A stretch of 64,000 nt of DNA from Xiphias gladius (lineage: Eukaryota > Chordata > Actinopteri > Istiophoriformes > Xiphiidae), in the NCBI RefSeq assembly GCF_016859285.1, contig NC_053404.1:21510105-21574104 (forward strand), in the 5' to 3' direction. The position numbers were made by a program, and so were the translations under genes. Below the pieces are notes generated by a model that was not told the origin of the DNA, ran no database searches, and worked only from the letters and a program-made list of their open reading frames with translations. Shown in pieces: positions 20,640-46,322 of this stretch; position 1 is the first letter of the stretch; the number at the start of each line of letters is the position of its first letter.

Positions 20640-21754
20640 TGGAGGGGACAGGGAGCTGAATGTCAGCATCGTGCTGCTGTCCCGCGCGGGCGCACTTAAA
20701 ATGCCAAATTAGTGTGGCTGAAACGCCCAAATGCGCACGCGTGGGAGCTGCAATTGTTCCGCGTCGCCATGATTGTAGTCCTCCCAGGGACGCCATTCTG
20801 TGACGCCGATGCTGCATTCGCGGGATTATCGTAAAATCCGACGTTTCAACGCCGCGTACTCCAGGGGTGAGCATGTTATGTTATGGCTATTAGTCAGTTG
20901 AATTAGCTCTTAAACGGCAAAAAGTGTCCTTGTTTATCTGTTTTTGTTTCATAAAACAATCAGAATATGATAATTCTAATTATTTACTTTAAGACTCTGA
21001 GATTTACAACGTTATTGACTTTCCACACCAAGGTTTGACTCTAATCTGTAGGCTAATCTGTGGTCTTCCATTTTTTTTTCACAGAAAACAAATACATCAA
21101 CAAAAACTTATTAATAAAAGTCACATATCAGCCCTTTAATTATAGCTGAAAATGCCAAGAGTTTGTTACACCATACAAACTGGTGCTACTTACTTACTTT
21201 GCTGTATTTGTTCTTATTACCACTATAATAATTTACATATTTTTTAAATTATTATTGTTATTGAAACAGACATCTGATGTAATGTTGTATTCTTACGTCT
21301 ATAATATCTGTTACCTATGTTGTTTAGGTTTCGTGTATTGTTGTTAGTTCTGTGTTCTGTAAAGTAAAAAAAAAAAAGTGAAGTAAAAAAAAACACGTGT
21401 GATGGATTAATTTTCTGAATTACGGTTTATTGTGAGGGTAGAATCTATGTAGAATTTCCCGTATATTTAAACGCACACTTAAAACTTACCATTTCAGTCT
21501 GGCTTTCGATTAGAATTATTTATGGCCATTATTTGTTTTATTTAATAATTTCTTTTATTGCATTAATTTTTTCCCGCTTCTTTTATTTGTCATTGTCTTT
21601 TATCTGAATTTATTCTATTTTACATATTTATTTCCCAATATTTTTTAATTAAATTTATTTTTAAATGACTACCCCCCCATTTATTTCCTGTGTGTATTAG
21701 TCTCACATTGTTTCACTCTTTACATTTGGACTGTTTTATTATCACCTTGCCAGT

Positions 21755-21825
21755 CATTTGTAAAACAATTTGAATTGAAAAAAAAAACTGTAAGGGTGCT
21801 ATACAAATAAACTTTGATTGCATGA
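21755..21825 (+). repeat. 3' tail of a LINE-type element
   Basis: TTGTAAAACAATTTGAATTG and GTGCTATACAAATAAACTTT match the common 3' end of teleost L2/Maui-type retroposons. No reverse transcriptase coding sequence remains upstream. Confidence 0.5.
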
Positions 21826-21879
21826 TGAAAATGAAAATCTCTAATTTACAACATTTCTACTTTTACTCATCTTATTTTT

Positions 21880-22122
21880 CACTTCATCTGCGTCTTCGTG
21901 TGCACTGTCCATCGTATCGCCCCAATTTCCGACGGCGCCTGAAGGCGACATGATTCGGTGGCTGCTGAGCTGATCTTTGTGCGAACGAAGCGGAGCGGTC
22001 GCAGTTGGCAACGGACAGCAAACACACACAGAAAGACGCGAAAGACGGCGGAGGAGACAGCGTTTGGGCCCGAAAATCCACACAGACGGCGATAATACAG
22101 TGACAGTGACGGCCTTAAAATG
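21880..22122 (+). other. cul1: cul1 promoter region and non-coding exon 1
   Basis: A CpG-containing stretch ends in a consensus donor AAAATG|GTAAGG at 22122, 9 kb before the exon that carries the cul1 start. Vertebrate CUL1 has a non-coding first exon, and no better candidate lies between this point and 31084. The transcription start is not visible: no TATA box is seen, as usual for housekeeping genes. If joined to exon 2, the ATG at the exon end opens a four-codon upstream frame. Confidence 0.55.
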
Positions 22123-22649
22123 GTAAGGGGGCATTTACAGAGTTGTGAACGCAGGCTGGCGGCGCTAAGAGCTAGCAGGCTAATGCTAAACGGTTAGCGA
22201 ACCGTTTTCCTGACTCATTATTGAGGAGCCCGAGAAGCTAGGCTGCCATTTTACACCAGCAACACGGGCAGTTGGTCTCTCCTGCCCGCTCCGGTTAGCT
22301 CGCCGAACACTGTGTTCATGTTAAATATATTCCACATAACACTTTCACATCAAAACGAATGATAAATAAGATCCAAAGAAGGACCGTAGTTTGCTTTAAA
22401 GCTAGTCCACCCAGCGCCTACTTACAAGCTAACTGGCTAATCGAGCCAGAAAAGCTAATGATAGCTAGCAGTGTTGCGTAGCAGTCTCTGGCTGAATTCG
22501 CAGCCCAGCGTGGAGACATCTCAGCAAATATTCGGAAATACTGCTAGTCTATAGCTTCGTCGTATTTTGTGAGGTGGTCACAAAACCGTCATTTAGCTGA
22601 CGTTGCCACAGCTCGCTTTTAAACTGACCAGGTCCGGCCATCTGCCGCT

Positions 22650-22965
22650 CCGGAGTGAGGGATAGGGATTTGAACCTGACACAGGGCTCCCACACTCCTG
22701 GAACACCTGGAGAAGACCTGAAGGGTTAAGCTCGTCCATTTCCAGGCCTGGAGATGTTAGGAAATTTGTTAGGGCGGGTTGCGTTTTTGTTTTCTGTTTC
22801 CTCTGAATGATCAGGGCCCATCTGCTGGAGGCGATTGTTGTTGATTTCTGACTGGGTCTGTCTCCTTGATTTTTAAATGGGGAAGACAAACACAGTTGAC
22901 GTCCCTGGTTGTTGATAATAAATTCCCACCCCTCCTTTTTGTCATGGAAGTTGGTAAAAGGTTAA
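22650..22965 (-). repeat. Interspersed teleost repeat (CTCCCACACTCCTGGAA family), copy 1
   Basis: ACAGGGCTCCCACACTCCTG with TTTCCAGGCCTGGAGATGTT matches a repeat common in fish genomes. A second copy starts at about 23140. Orientation and outer ends are uncertain. Confidence 0.45.
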
Positions 22966-23139
22966 TATTGATTGGGCAGTCATGGGAAAGTTGTAGAGTT
23001 TCTTTAGTTGGGAAGGTGAAGGAGCCCTGCACTCAGATCTAATGTTTTAAGATAGTTGTATTTTAAGCAGGTTGTTCTTCATAATGCGTTGTAAGTCAAT
23101 ATATCGCCATACCAATATTGGTTAATTACAATATTTGAA

Positions 23140-23400
23140 GTTCATACAGGGCTCCCACGCTCGCCATGGAGTTTTTACAATTGTTATTTGGTGATATTAG
23201 GAAAGGGGAGATCCATGTTGTTGGGTGCTCACTGACGGTTTCTCTTTACATTGTCTTTACTTTTGAAGTAGAAAACAAATATTTACAGTCGGTATATTTA
23301 GTTGTTTTTTTGCTATTTGCTGAATTTCATTATAAATGGTTTAAATGGTTAGTTTTTATCTGTCAGTCACGGAAAAATGGCAGGACTTTTTAGATGACTA
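23140..23400 (+). repeat. Interspersed teleost repeat (CTCCCACACTCCTGGAA family), copy 2
   Basis: ACAGGGCTCCCACGCTCGCC ATGGAG repeats the start of copy 1. Later text such as CAGTCACGGAAAAATGGCAG also resembles that family. The 75-codon open frame at 23166 lies entirely inside it and is not taken as a gene. Confidence 0.45.
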
Positions 23401-24639
23401 GGAGTAGGACCTTTGTTTTTGGATCACATGCGTAGAGTTTTTTTTTTTTTTTTTTTTTTAAACATAAATGTGATCAACAATGTTTTCTTTGCTTGACCAG
23501 ACAGAGATATACAGTAATTAATAGCTACATTCATGTATGCAGTGGGGTTTTTTTTCAAAATGGAAAAAACAGTTATTAAAGAGGCTTACTACAAAACCTT
23601 GCACAAAGTGGAGCTTTTCAGAAATGCTTATGTTAGTTTAGATGAGGATTAAACGAATCCAACTACTTTAATATGTTTAATTGTATTTGTTGTCTTGTGA
23701 ATAAATCAGTTCCTGTAATAATGCTGCGAATTTGTGGAAAATGAATGCAAGGAAATTGTACATTTCATCATCCATGAAAGATCTTTGCTTGTTTTCATGG
23801 TCTTTATTGCAAGCGAATGTGAATTATCTCTCGTGTTACGTGATGTTAATACTGTCAGCTTGCAGCTCTTTATATAGCATCAAGTTTCTTTGTGGTCATG
23901 TCAGCTGAATTTTGAGTTTGGCTCACTATAAGGTGTCTACAGTTTCCTTCAGTGTTTATTTTGAGTGATGAAACTTACTTTTACATGTGCAGACACATCT
24001 TATCCCCTCAGAATCATCCTGGTTGACTGGCAGGATCTGTGTGTGTTTGCGCAGACCATAGAGTCGAAGTATGTTGGTTCTTAGTGTAGTGTCTACTGTT
24101 TACTGTAGGATGATAACTTTGTACGTTTACCTTGATGAAAAAGCTGCAGACTTATCCATCCTCATACATGGCTGTTCAGAGGCAACAAAGAAAATGTTCA
24201 TATCCCCACTTACATCTGTTGGTTCATATCTTGTGTAATTTTTCAGTTTGAGGGGAAGCGTGCATGTTCAGTCAACCTATATAGCCTGAAATAACACTAA
24301 AATACCGACTGCACTGCTTTTTTTTTTTTTTTAAATACGGTTTGAGGCTTTGAGAGGAATGTTGAATTTCCATATTTGATGTAATGGGAAATATCTATTT
24401 AAGGCGATTTCTTCAGTGATGTTTATATTACTTGGAGCACGTGCTGCACCTGATATGCCCTTTTCGCAACAGCTCACTCTCACATGCAGAGTTTAGTCGT
24501 CTGATCCTCTCTCTGCTCGACATCATGCTGGCATGCACGACTGAAATTTATCTGCATTTGTGTTTGGCAGCGTAAAATGAGCGGCGCACCTCCTAGGGCA
24601 ACTCTATTAGCAAATCAGCAGCATGTAAACATACTGTTA

Positions 24640-24934
24640 TTAGAGCTGAAACAAAAAGATCAAAAGAAAATTTATCTGCAACAATTCTGAAAATTTGCTC
24701 ATCATTTTACTAACTTTATAAGCAAAAATACTGTCCAGTGGTTTCAGTCGCTAATATGTGGATATTTTGTTGTTTTGTTTTAGTCTTCTATAATAGTAAA
24801 CTGAATTTTAGTGGGTTTTTGTTGGTCAAACAAAAGTTTTAAGTGTATGAACTTGTGCTCTGACATTTTATAGATTATGCAAGAAAGTCACTGACACACC
24901 AACTGATAAGGAGAATAATTGTTAGCTGCAGCTA
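24640..24934 (+). repeat. MITE-like repeat (TCGATTAATC family), decayed
   Basis: Starts AGAGCTGAAACAAAAAGATC, keeps TAGTAAACTGAATTTTAGTG and TTGGTCAAACAAAAG, and ends GAATAATTGTTAGCTGCAGC. It directly abuts another copy of the same family. Confidence 0.7.
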
Positions 24935-25290
24935 GAGCTGAAACAAAAACAAATCGATTGCCAGAAAATTAATTGGCAGTTATTTGATAATCGATTAACT
25001 GTTTAAGTCATTAAGTCGTAAGTAAAAATGCCAAACATTTGCAGGTTCAAGCTTCTCAAATGTGTGTACCTAATTATTTTCTTTGTAGTATATCACTGTT
25101 ATTTGAATGTCTTTGGGTTCTGGACTGTTGGTTGGACAACAAGAATTTTAACCTTGGACTCTGGGAAACCATGAGAGGCTTTTTTTTGTTGCTTTCAGAC
25201 ATTTTGTAGACAAAACAACTAATCAATTAATGGAGAAAAAACGACAGATTAATTCAAAATGAAAATAATCGTTAGTTGCAGCCCCAGCTG
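24935..25290 (+). repeat. MITE-like repeat (TCGATTAATC family), well preserved
   Basis: Nearly complete copy: GAGCTGAAACAAAAACAAAT, AATTAATTGGCAGTTATTTG, ATGCCAAACATTTGCAGGTT, CTTTGGGTTCTGGACTGTTG, GACTCTGGGAAACCATGAGA, and end AAAATAATCGTTAGTTGCAG. Useful as the local reference copy for the others. Confidence 0.85.
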
Positions 25291-26438
25291 TAATCACTTT
25301 GATCCTGCAGAAACCAAGATTTAAAGTAATGTCAGCCATGACATGACTTTATCCTCCTCCTTTACCCTGTCTGACCCATCCCGTACTGTCTGCTTAATAT
25401 GTACAAGGTGCTTTGATGTGATGGCACTGAGGGCAGTGATTGTAAAATCAAACCAGAGGGGCTGTGAGTCTCTCCTCGGATGCTCTTCTGAATGCCGAGC
25501 AGAGCAACAGAAATCAAAAGCTGCTTACGCTAATGAAATGTCCTCCCTGGCTGCCTAACCTCGCATATGATCGGTTTGTGTACATGCGCGCACAAACACA
25601 CACCTTATGAACATGTCAGTATTCAAGAAGTGCTCGTCACTGTTGTTCAGATTCAGCCGAAGCTTTTATTGTTCCTCACCCTCGAATTTTGATGTTTTTG
25701 TTTCGTCACCAAAACTCAGATTTAAGGAAGGAAATGAAATCCTAAATTCAAAGTAAACACATGTTTCTGCCTCTGACTCTGCGCTCTGCGACAATGGCAG
25801 GTTCTCGTGTGTGTGCTTTTTCTGTGGTTTGCATTCTTTGTGTTTTAAATGTAGGGTATTAGGTTGTTGAGTCTGGCCAGGACACACGGTGACCAGGGTA
25901 ATCTGATTTACCAGGCTGAGCTTTTTTTTCCCACGAATACCGCTCTCCCGCTTTGTTCCTTTCTGTCTCTCTATCTACCACTCCCTGCATCCTTCCCGTT
26001 CAGCAAATCTCTCTCACACACAGTCGACTCGGGTTCATGAGTTGTGGCTATGCCTGCAGTAAAGGCTTACTCAGTGTGGGAGAATAGAAACCAGCTGAAT
26101 GCAGGTGAGGTTTGGCGGCTCAGCTGGTCTGCCAGCCCCTTTGGCAGGCAACCACTCACCACAGAGAAGTCCTAATATAAAAATCTGCAGGGGTTTTGGA
26201 GTTTTTTCGCTGCTGCGGAGAGCAGGTTAAGAACTTATTTGTGTGAGCCAGTTTATTTAAATGTAGAGAAACACATTTGCATTGCACACTTGCAACCAAG
26301 CAATTTGTTAGAGAGATAAGAATTGATATTTGTTTTCTGCTGCCGGAAGCTGACATCAGGTTTTAAACAACAGGGTGATGGGTGCTGGTTTCCCCTCTAT
26401 GTCCACAGTTAGCCTTTTCCATCCCTCCATGGAGAGTT

Positions 26439-26461
26439 TTGTTGTTGTTGTTGTTGTTGTT
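26439..26461 (+). repeat. (GTT)n microsatellite
   Basis: Seven GTT units in cul1 intron 1. Confidence 0.9.
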
Positions 26462-27024
26462 TTTAATGATACTGGTTGTTATTTGTTTTTGGTGGCACAA
26501 GTTCTTTGTAGTGCTACTGATAAATTTGACTGTGACGTCCTCGGGATATTTGTCACATAAATGTGTTATGTTTTCAGTCTTTGGTGGAAAACGATGAAAT
26601 GGAAATGAATGCACTGAGAGGTGCACCAATCCAAATTTTTTTTCTTAATACTGGTTTCTGAGACTTCAAATGTGCCGATATTGAGTACAAATCCAATACC
26701 AGCGCCCTCTTTTACCCAGATTAAAATCTGGAAGTCACTGGAATCATTTGAATGTACGGTAACACGAGGCCAGGAACTCCTGTGGAGATAAAAACTGAGG
26801 CGTGACTGAATGTAACTGATAGCAAATTTCACAGTGACACTGACAATGAAGCTGTATTTAGTGTGTACACAGTCCACATAATTAAGTCAGTATTGGATTG
26901 GTTCATCCCTAATAGGGCTGCAGCTACTGAATGTTGAAAATGCCCACTTTAATTCCCCAGAGCCCCACGTGATGCATTCACATTGCATGCTTTGTCCAGC
27001 CAGCAGTCTAAAAACCCAGACATA

Positions 27025-27205
27025 TTCAATTTACTATCATACATCACAAGAAACAGTATCAAATATTAACATTTGAGAAGCTGGAACCTGCTAATATTTG
27101 TCATTTTTGCTTGAGAAATGAATGAAACTAGTAATCTGTTATCAAAGTAGCTGCTGACTTGTTTTTTTTGTCTCAACAAATCGATTGATTGCCTACATTT
27201 TTTTT
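27025..27205 (-). repeat. MITE-like repeat (TCGATTAATC family), partial
   Basis: Reverse orientation: TCAATTTACTATCATACATC, AACATTTGAGAAGCTGGAAC, and CAAATCGATTGATTGCC. Confidence 0.65.
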
Positions 27206-28484
27206 TTAGCCTTAACCCTTAATTGTACTCATAATTTCAAGATAATTTGAAGTCCCAAGGAGAAAAGAGATGTCATTGTCTGTCTTGTGGCCAAAGTAAC
27301 ACCATCATAAAAATAAACAGGCCCACTGCAGTACTTGTTTACAGTCTAGTTGCTGTGGCCCAGACACTTAAAGGGTAGTTGTTCTCTGAAAAGCACACGT
27401 TCCCTGAAACGAGTCATGACCTCTGAACCTTTCTGCCGTTCGTGCCGCGTGTGAAGGAGGAGCGTGCCGACCATGGCGCAGTTTTTGGGGTTCTTATTGC
27501 AATTCAAACTTTCTAGAAACTGTTGCCGCTCAACAAGTCGTCCACGTCCTGTTACCCGATGTCACATAGCTGTGGAACTGATAATAGGTCAGATACTGTA
27601 GGGACCCAGATCTAATACCTTCTGGTGTGGGATTCTGGAACCTGATCCTAGTGCTGCTGTAAAGGGCACCTTTCTTACCGCTGGTGAATAGAAGCACAGG
27701 AGACAGAGAGACTGAACACACTAACTTCTGTAGTGGCTACTCAGAGGTATTGTCTGCCCCAGTTGCCATGGCAACTGTCTGAGCACCTCAGGCAGGTAAA
27801 GCTGCCTTTCCGAGCTGAGCAAGGATCTGCTGAAGAGGAGCGCGGAGGCTGAAACGGGTCTAGAGCCGGGGCAGACAGGCCCGACTCTTCATCCATCATT
27901 TAACACACCAACCAGCATCCTAACCCTGTATCAGCCAATGCTGAATTGAGGATGGGAAATAAACACCTGAGATGGAAATTAAAGACTTTCTTTGGTACTG
28001 GTAAAAATCCTTTTTTCCGCATTTGTTTCTCAGTTTTATAACTATTCTGTGGATGTTTAAAGGTTAACGAAATTGAGACTCATGTTTCCTATTTGTAGGT
28101 AGCCCATACAGTTCTTGATTTTTAATATCAAAATATCAAATCCATATATCAGAGATGTGTAACATTATCACCAATTAATTACATGTATGATGTGAAAACA
28201 AAACGTGCATTTTTAGAATTTCCCACAGACCAATGACACATCTTGTGTCGAGGAGGATAATGGAGACGGAGGTTGAGCGTTGAGAGGAAGACAGATTTTA
28301 GTGACTGATGAAGGTCTAATCCAAGTCTTGATGTGCCTGGAGTTTACTGCTGTGTCAAGGCCTTTCCTCTGCCTCAGCGCTTCCTCGTCTTTATCATCAT
28401 TTCCCGTGGTGTTGTTTGGAGAAGCAGAATTGGAAAAAGCACTGCAGTAGATGATTTAAAAAATTGTAATACATAGGAGTTTTT

Positions 28485-28665
28485 CCATTATTTCACTCCG
28501 GATTTTTTGTGGTGGTTAGGAAAAAGTTTTGCAGAAATAATTTCAATTTTTTGGGGATTTGGACTGTTGGTCAAACAAAACCAGTAATTTGAGATGTCAC
28601 CTTGAAATTGTGATTATAATTTTTCATCATTTTAGAATGTTTTCTCAAACTGAAAACTATTTTTA
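28485..28665 (+). repeat. MITE-like repeat (TCGATTAATC family), decayed partial
   Basis: GGACTGTTGGTCAAACAAAA, GATGTCACCTTGAAATTGTG and the TTTTTCATCATTTTAGAATG block are kept. Confidence 0.55.
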
Positions 28666-29324
28666 CTTGCAGCCTTGGTAGAAATAATATTCAGTCTTCT
28701 GTACATTGCAATGAAACGCTTTCCGGTATTTGGCAATGCAACATCACTGAAGCTGTTCAGATGTCAAGTGTTCAGTCATCTCCAGGTGGCAGCAGCCAGG
28801 ACTTGTCAACAAGGACAGGAAGTAAACAGAACAGGTCACTCTGCTTCCTCCCCTCTTCCACTGACAGGCTATTGCACTTGGGTCACGTCCTGAGTCTCTG
28901 GCCCTAATAGCTGTGAATGGCCAGAGACGGGCAGCGCTGCATGCCTGGTCCTTCTAAATATAGCAGTGCTGCCTACATGTACACAACAGTTTCTAGACAT
29001 ACAACCTCCCTTTAGTCACTCTGGTTCTTTTAGGCTGTATTCACGCAGCAAAGGCAACATATTCTGGTTTGTCCTTTTTGGTGACGGCTCTCAAATGTTC
29101 TGGGATATCTGGGATGTCAGTATCAACCCATGTTACGTGCTGTGTAATAATAACAATGACATATCTGGGTTTGATACCTGCTTGCTATAAACGGGTGTCT
29201 CGTTAGTTTTATTTATTTATTTATTTTTTATTGTTTTCATGCAGAGCTACCAAAATGTTCACACTTCACGTCTGGTGAAAGACGTCAAATTTAACTGCTG
29301 TTGTGGCAGCATTGGCTGATTTAG

Positions 29325-29645
29325 AATTAGTACTGCAGCTAATGATGAACTTTCTTTACAGTTAATCTGACAGTTATTTTTAGGATGAATCGGTTAATGG
29401 TTTAGTCTACAAATGTCTGAAAATATTACAAAGGGCCCAACAACTTTGCCCAGAACCTAATGAAACCAGTTTACATAGCTTGTTTTGTTTAGCTGACAGT
29501 CAAAAACTCAGTGACATTCAGTTTAAAATGAAAGAAAACAGAGAAAAGTAACACATTACATTTTATAAGAAAAATTTTTTTTTTTCCTCCTTCTTTTTGC
29601 TAGATTAAAAACAGTGTCGATTGACTAATTGTTTCATCTCTAATT
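29325..29645 (-). repeat. MITE-like repeat (TCGATTAATC family)
   Basis: Reverse orientation: GCAGCTAATGATGAACTTTC, AATCGGTTAATGGTTTAGTC TACAAATGTCTGAAAATA, and the end TGTCGATTGACTAATTGTTT. Confidence 0.65.
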
Positions 29646-31083
29646 TGGATTAGAGCATTCACATGCAAACTGCACGTCACGTGTACCCGTCTGGGTTTGA
29701 TGTGTCCATGTGGGGCATTTTGGAAATTAAACGATGCCTGAATGCAGCTTTTCATAACATCTGTATCACATGAATAGAAAATGGATTTTAATGATGTTTG
29801 ATGGTCTGACAACAGAATTACAGAATTTTTACATGCAAACTTTTCAGGCTTGATACAGAATGGATTTTCTGCTTTTTTGTGTTTCTTTTCATACTGGAAA
29901 AAAAGAGTCTAGTACGCAGTAAATACATTGACTTGCCCTGAGCAGTATTTGGTAAGGTGCTTTAAATAGTTATTTTTCATATTTTAATGGTAGATCATTG
30001 GTGTTATATTACTCTGTCTGTCTGCTACTTAATTTAGAACAGATTGAAGTTTTTCACTTTGACACATTAAAGGGCTCTCTTTTCTCTTTTGATCACTGTC
30101 CAACAAATCTTATTAATTCTGCTCTTCAGTACAGTAAAACATGAAAAAGTCCAAGGGGGTAGAAAAGTTTTTATAGGCACTTTATGTGCAGATAATCAGC
30201 ACTGTCATTCATGCCCAGTGTCAAAGGTCTGTTCTCATTCTGTGTTTCCTGTTTTTTTGGTCTCGTCAGTTTGTCTGTCTCTCATCCTCCCTCCCTCTCC
30301 GTGGCTTGAAAGATGTTGATGCTGCAAACTCTGGCATTCATTTACCTTCTCCTTGTGTCCTGGAAGCGGGGATGAAATTACAGCTTTAGGTCTGTCAATT
30401 AGCCTCAATGATCTGGTCTCCTTGGACTGTCATCAGTGTCACTCTTAAACCAGTCGAGTTTACTCCTGTGCTAGCGTCGCAGTCAAGGTCTGACCTCATA
30501 TTTAAACATTTAGATTTGAGCAGAGTGTTTTCAGATTCATCTCCATGCTTTATTTATGTATGTATTAAATTTTTAATGCTTCAAAATCTGAATAAATAGT
30601 GAAACGTTGCTAATGTTTACATCAAAAACAATTTATCATGTGGCGGTTTCTTTGAGCAACACAATAAAACTCTAAGCATTAAAAGGTCCGGATGAGGCCC
30701 CTTAGACAAAAGTAAAAAAAACTGGCCCATATTAGCCAAGAAGAAACTTTTTAGACAAAGGAGACAGGGCACTGTCTTGACACTACTGGTGAAGGAAATC
30801 GGGCGCTGAAGTGGACTAATCTGTCATTAGCTGGCTGACGTCAGGGTGTGGTCAGCACCGTGTCTACAGGGATCAGAGCCAGGTGTCAGCAGATAAATCC
30901 ATGTAACTTATCAGGCTAACTAATAATACAGTACTTGAAAACTGAGGCTACTCTAATTGATTTTTGTTTCTGGGATTCGAAATTAATCCTGTGGATCACC
31001 AGTGTTCTCCTCATGTTTTTACGCAGTTAAATCGAAGATCATTAATCAAAATGTGTTCTGCCTTGTCCCTATTTCCTTCGCAG

Positions 31084-43563
<12,480 letters not shown>

Positions 43564-43643
43564 AACGCCGCCTCCCTCCTTCCCTCCCGCCGGCTCTCCT
43601 CGGTTTTATTTGTTTTTTTTTTTTTTTTTCTTCATGTCTGAGT

Positions 43644-43649
43644 AATAAA
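43644..43649 (+). terminator. cul1: cul1 polyadenylation signal
   Basis: AATAAA 81 bp after the stop codon, followed by a GT-rich segment (TGTTGTGAGTGTGT at 43675-43690) typical of downstream elements. This implies a very short 3' UTR. Confidence 0.8.
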
Positions 43650-44959
43650 GTGTGGATCCCTCTGAGCAGCGGACATGTTGTGAGTGTGTCGCCGACCATG
43701 TGACTGCCCCGTTTTGACAACCATCAACGCGAGGGGGGAGGAGGGTGTGAACTTTCTGCTCTGCCTTCAAGGAACAAACGCCCCTCCTGTTGAGACTGGG
43801 AACCCCCATCTACATGCTGGCCTGTCCCGTCCCATCTGTAGGACTCAAACACACTTCCTTGTTGTCATATTGTAAATAACCACAGACTCTAAGAGGAAAA
43901 CAAAGCCCGCTCCCTTCTTTACATAGCGCAAAAACGTAATGAATTAGCCTACAGCCAATCGGAGGAGAGCCGCATCCAAAGGTTTCTGCATGCTACTGCC
44001 TACCTGCACCACAGTGACCACGAAAAAGATTAAAAAGTAAAAATAAAAGTCGAGTCACTGGGCAGCCGACGCGGTCCACCATACGACGACGCGAAATCGA
44101 CGCCGGTCACGAGTTAAAGTCTGCGACTGAACCGCAGGAGGTGGTGAGTTTAGAGCCGCCATGACGCTTCTTTATCTGCTAAAGTTGTCTGTTTTGGTTT
44201 GAGGTCGGTCGGGTTCATGCAGGAGGCCTGTTTAATTACCGAACGGTGGACATTTGTATAGTGTGGTTCATTTTCTAAATGTGTGATAAATAAAAACAAG
44301 GAAAGATTTCTCTAAACGCTCGCCTCCCCGAGTTTTCCCTCTGAAACGACGATTTAACGAAAACTTGGGGAACAGCCCTGAACTGCAGCTCAGTCTCTGG
44401 TAGCTTCTACTCACACAGCTGAGTAGTTTTGATTTTTATTAGATGTGAGAATCACAGTTTTCTTTGGAACCGCTTTCTGCTGAAGGAAAGCGGTTCCACT
44501 GAAAACTGCTGAGAGTGAGATTTTGGAAAACAGTTTTCCAATGCTCTGATCATCACAAATAAAATGTAGTTCACGTTGAATATGATGAGCTGGAGACAGA
44601 AATCTCAGATGTGAAGATCCAAACCCAGGGGAAAGAGAGAGAAACACTTTCGCCTCGTTTTCTCTAACAGGTTTGGACCGACACATTCAAATTACTTGTT
44701 TTGCTTTTGGACTTTTGTTGGAACAAAAAGAAAGATGTTCAGATAAGCAGCGAATATTTGACATGTGAACTGTCGCCAATTAATTCTCCGACAGGCTTAA
44801 TGGTTCCGGCTTCACAATTTATTCCAAACTCAAAAATTGGATTGTTCTGAAGCTGCTGTTTAGACAGGTAGTTTAGAGTTCGGGGGGGTCAGAAGTTTAA
44901 GGTTTGGCTTAAATGGGAACTGTTAGAACATCAACGAAATGGAAAAAAAGTCTAAAGCT

Positions 44960-45120
44960 GGAATTAATCTATTAAACAAATGTGAATATTTTTGGGTTTT
45001 GGACTTTGAGCAGACAAATTTGCCTCTAAAAAACCTTGAGCCACAGAAATGGATTTTAAAAAACCCCAAATTATCAAGAAAATCAGCAGATGAATCGGTA
45101 CTGAAAATAATCATCCACAC
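44960..45120 (+). repeat. MITE-like repeat (TCGATTAATC family), decayed
   Basis: Contains ATTTTTGGGTTTTGGACTTT, GAGCAGACAAATTTGCC, CTTGAGCCACAGAAATGG, and end CTGAAAATAATCATCC. Confidence 0.5.
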
Positions 45121-46280
45121 GACATTTTGTAATGTGGGAGCCTTGAAAAGATGTTCAGAATGTTCTCCTTCGAAACCCAACGTAAAAGTATAAAAACGTG
45201 ACACTAACATCATCCTGAGAGCATGTCTGAGCCGAAAGACCCCTGCCTACACAAGAAGTCATTAGAACAAATTAACCAAAAACGAAACCATTTAGAATAT
45301 TTTAATCTGCATCACTTTGAACAACAAAAACCCCTGTAAACATTACAAAATCAGCACCTGTGTCGGAGGAAAAAGTGGTCCTGGTTCGACAAGAAGAGTG
45401 AAAAGTTGACGCAGGCGGACGTCTGAAACGATAAATAACCTGCGGTTTAGATTTCAGGGGAGGGCCGGGTAACGCTCCGGATTTGCTTCTCCATTTTAAG
45501 AATCAAATCCTGTCCTGCTTAGGTTGGTTTGTTTTTTTAAAAACATTATCTGATGTTCATAGGCAAGGAGAGTCTTTCAGAAACATCTGGATGCTTCAGA
45601 GGTCGGTTTTGTTTCTGACTGGCTCTGGCTCTCATTTCTCTGTTACCCGGCCCTCCGATCACAGATACACACAAAAGCTGCGGCCTCATCATCCTCCTCC
45701 TCCTCCTCCTGCACCCAAACCTTAACTCTGATTCTTTGAAGAAATGCCTGCCACAGGACCTGATTTCTGATTTACACATCAGTGTGTAAAATGAAAACAG
45801 CTGCTGTGGGTGTTTTTTTGTTTTGTTTTTTCATAAACAAGAATCCCCAGTTTGCATGATCTTGAAAAAGCAGACACACCCCCAATCAAATGCATCAACA
45901 CTGTGAAGGCTCATATGAATCAGCAGTAAAGGTTGGTGATCTTCAACAACTCTCATTAAAAAAAGAAAAATTAAAAAAAGGTTCCTACACATTTCTGTCA
46001 GATTCACACTGTTGGGGTACCAGGATGTCATGTTTGACATTTTCATGCACATAAATGTCACATCATCTGGAATAACCGCTGGAAATCTCCCCAGAGTTGA
46101 ATTTCCATTCAAAACCTTTCGGGGACTTGTGTAGGAACCCCTCGAGTGAAGCACCGGATTTTAGGGTTCTCCAGAGCCCCCGAAGTCTTTTGTCCGTCTC
46201 TGTGAAGTGTGTAATAAATTACAGGTGGAGAGTGAAGAAGGTGGAGATAAAGAGGAACATCCCCTCAGCAGAAAGATATT

Positions 46281-46322
46281 GGGGGGGGGGGGGGGGACAA
46301 ATTAAAAAAAAAAAAAAAAAAA
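46281..46322 (+). repeat. Poly-G then poly-A tract
   Basis: Sixteen G followed closely by about nineteen A. Such homopolymers are often miscounted in assemblies. Confidence 0.9.

Larger units (their letters stand above)
17167..21880. other. Intergenic region between the EPSTI1-like gene and cul1
   Basis: No exon was found. It holds a GC-rich block without repeats (17690-18060), a second one at 18590-18740, T- and A-rich runs (19005-19150), GT and CA microsatellites, a decayed SINE-like block near 19420, a CpG-rich block at 20270-20520 and an AT-rich tail (20880-21840). Open frames such as 17691-18050 (minus) and 19781-20023 (plus) have no recognisable domain. Confidence 0.5.
22123..31083 (+). 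other. cul1: cul1 intron 1 (inferred)
   Basis: About 9 kb. 22130-22560 is rich in GCTAGC/GCTAA words. The rest is AT-rich and holds several interspersed repeats listed separately, with no protein-coding exon that I could support. Confidence 0.55.

Noticed and set aside
22188..22207. 8-bp inverted repeat AAACGGTT/AACCGTTT
   Set aside because: Short enough to occur by chance; no further support as a regulatory site.
23166..23393. 75-codon plus-strand frame
   Set aside because: Falls inside an interspersed repeat.
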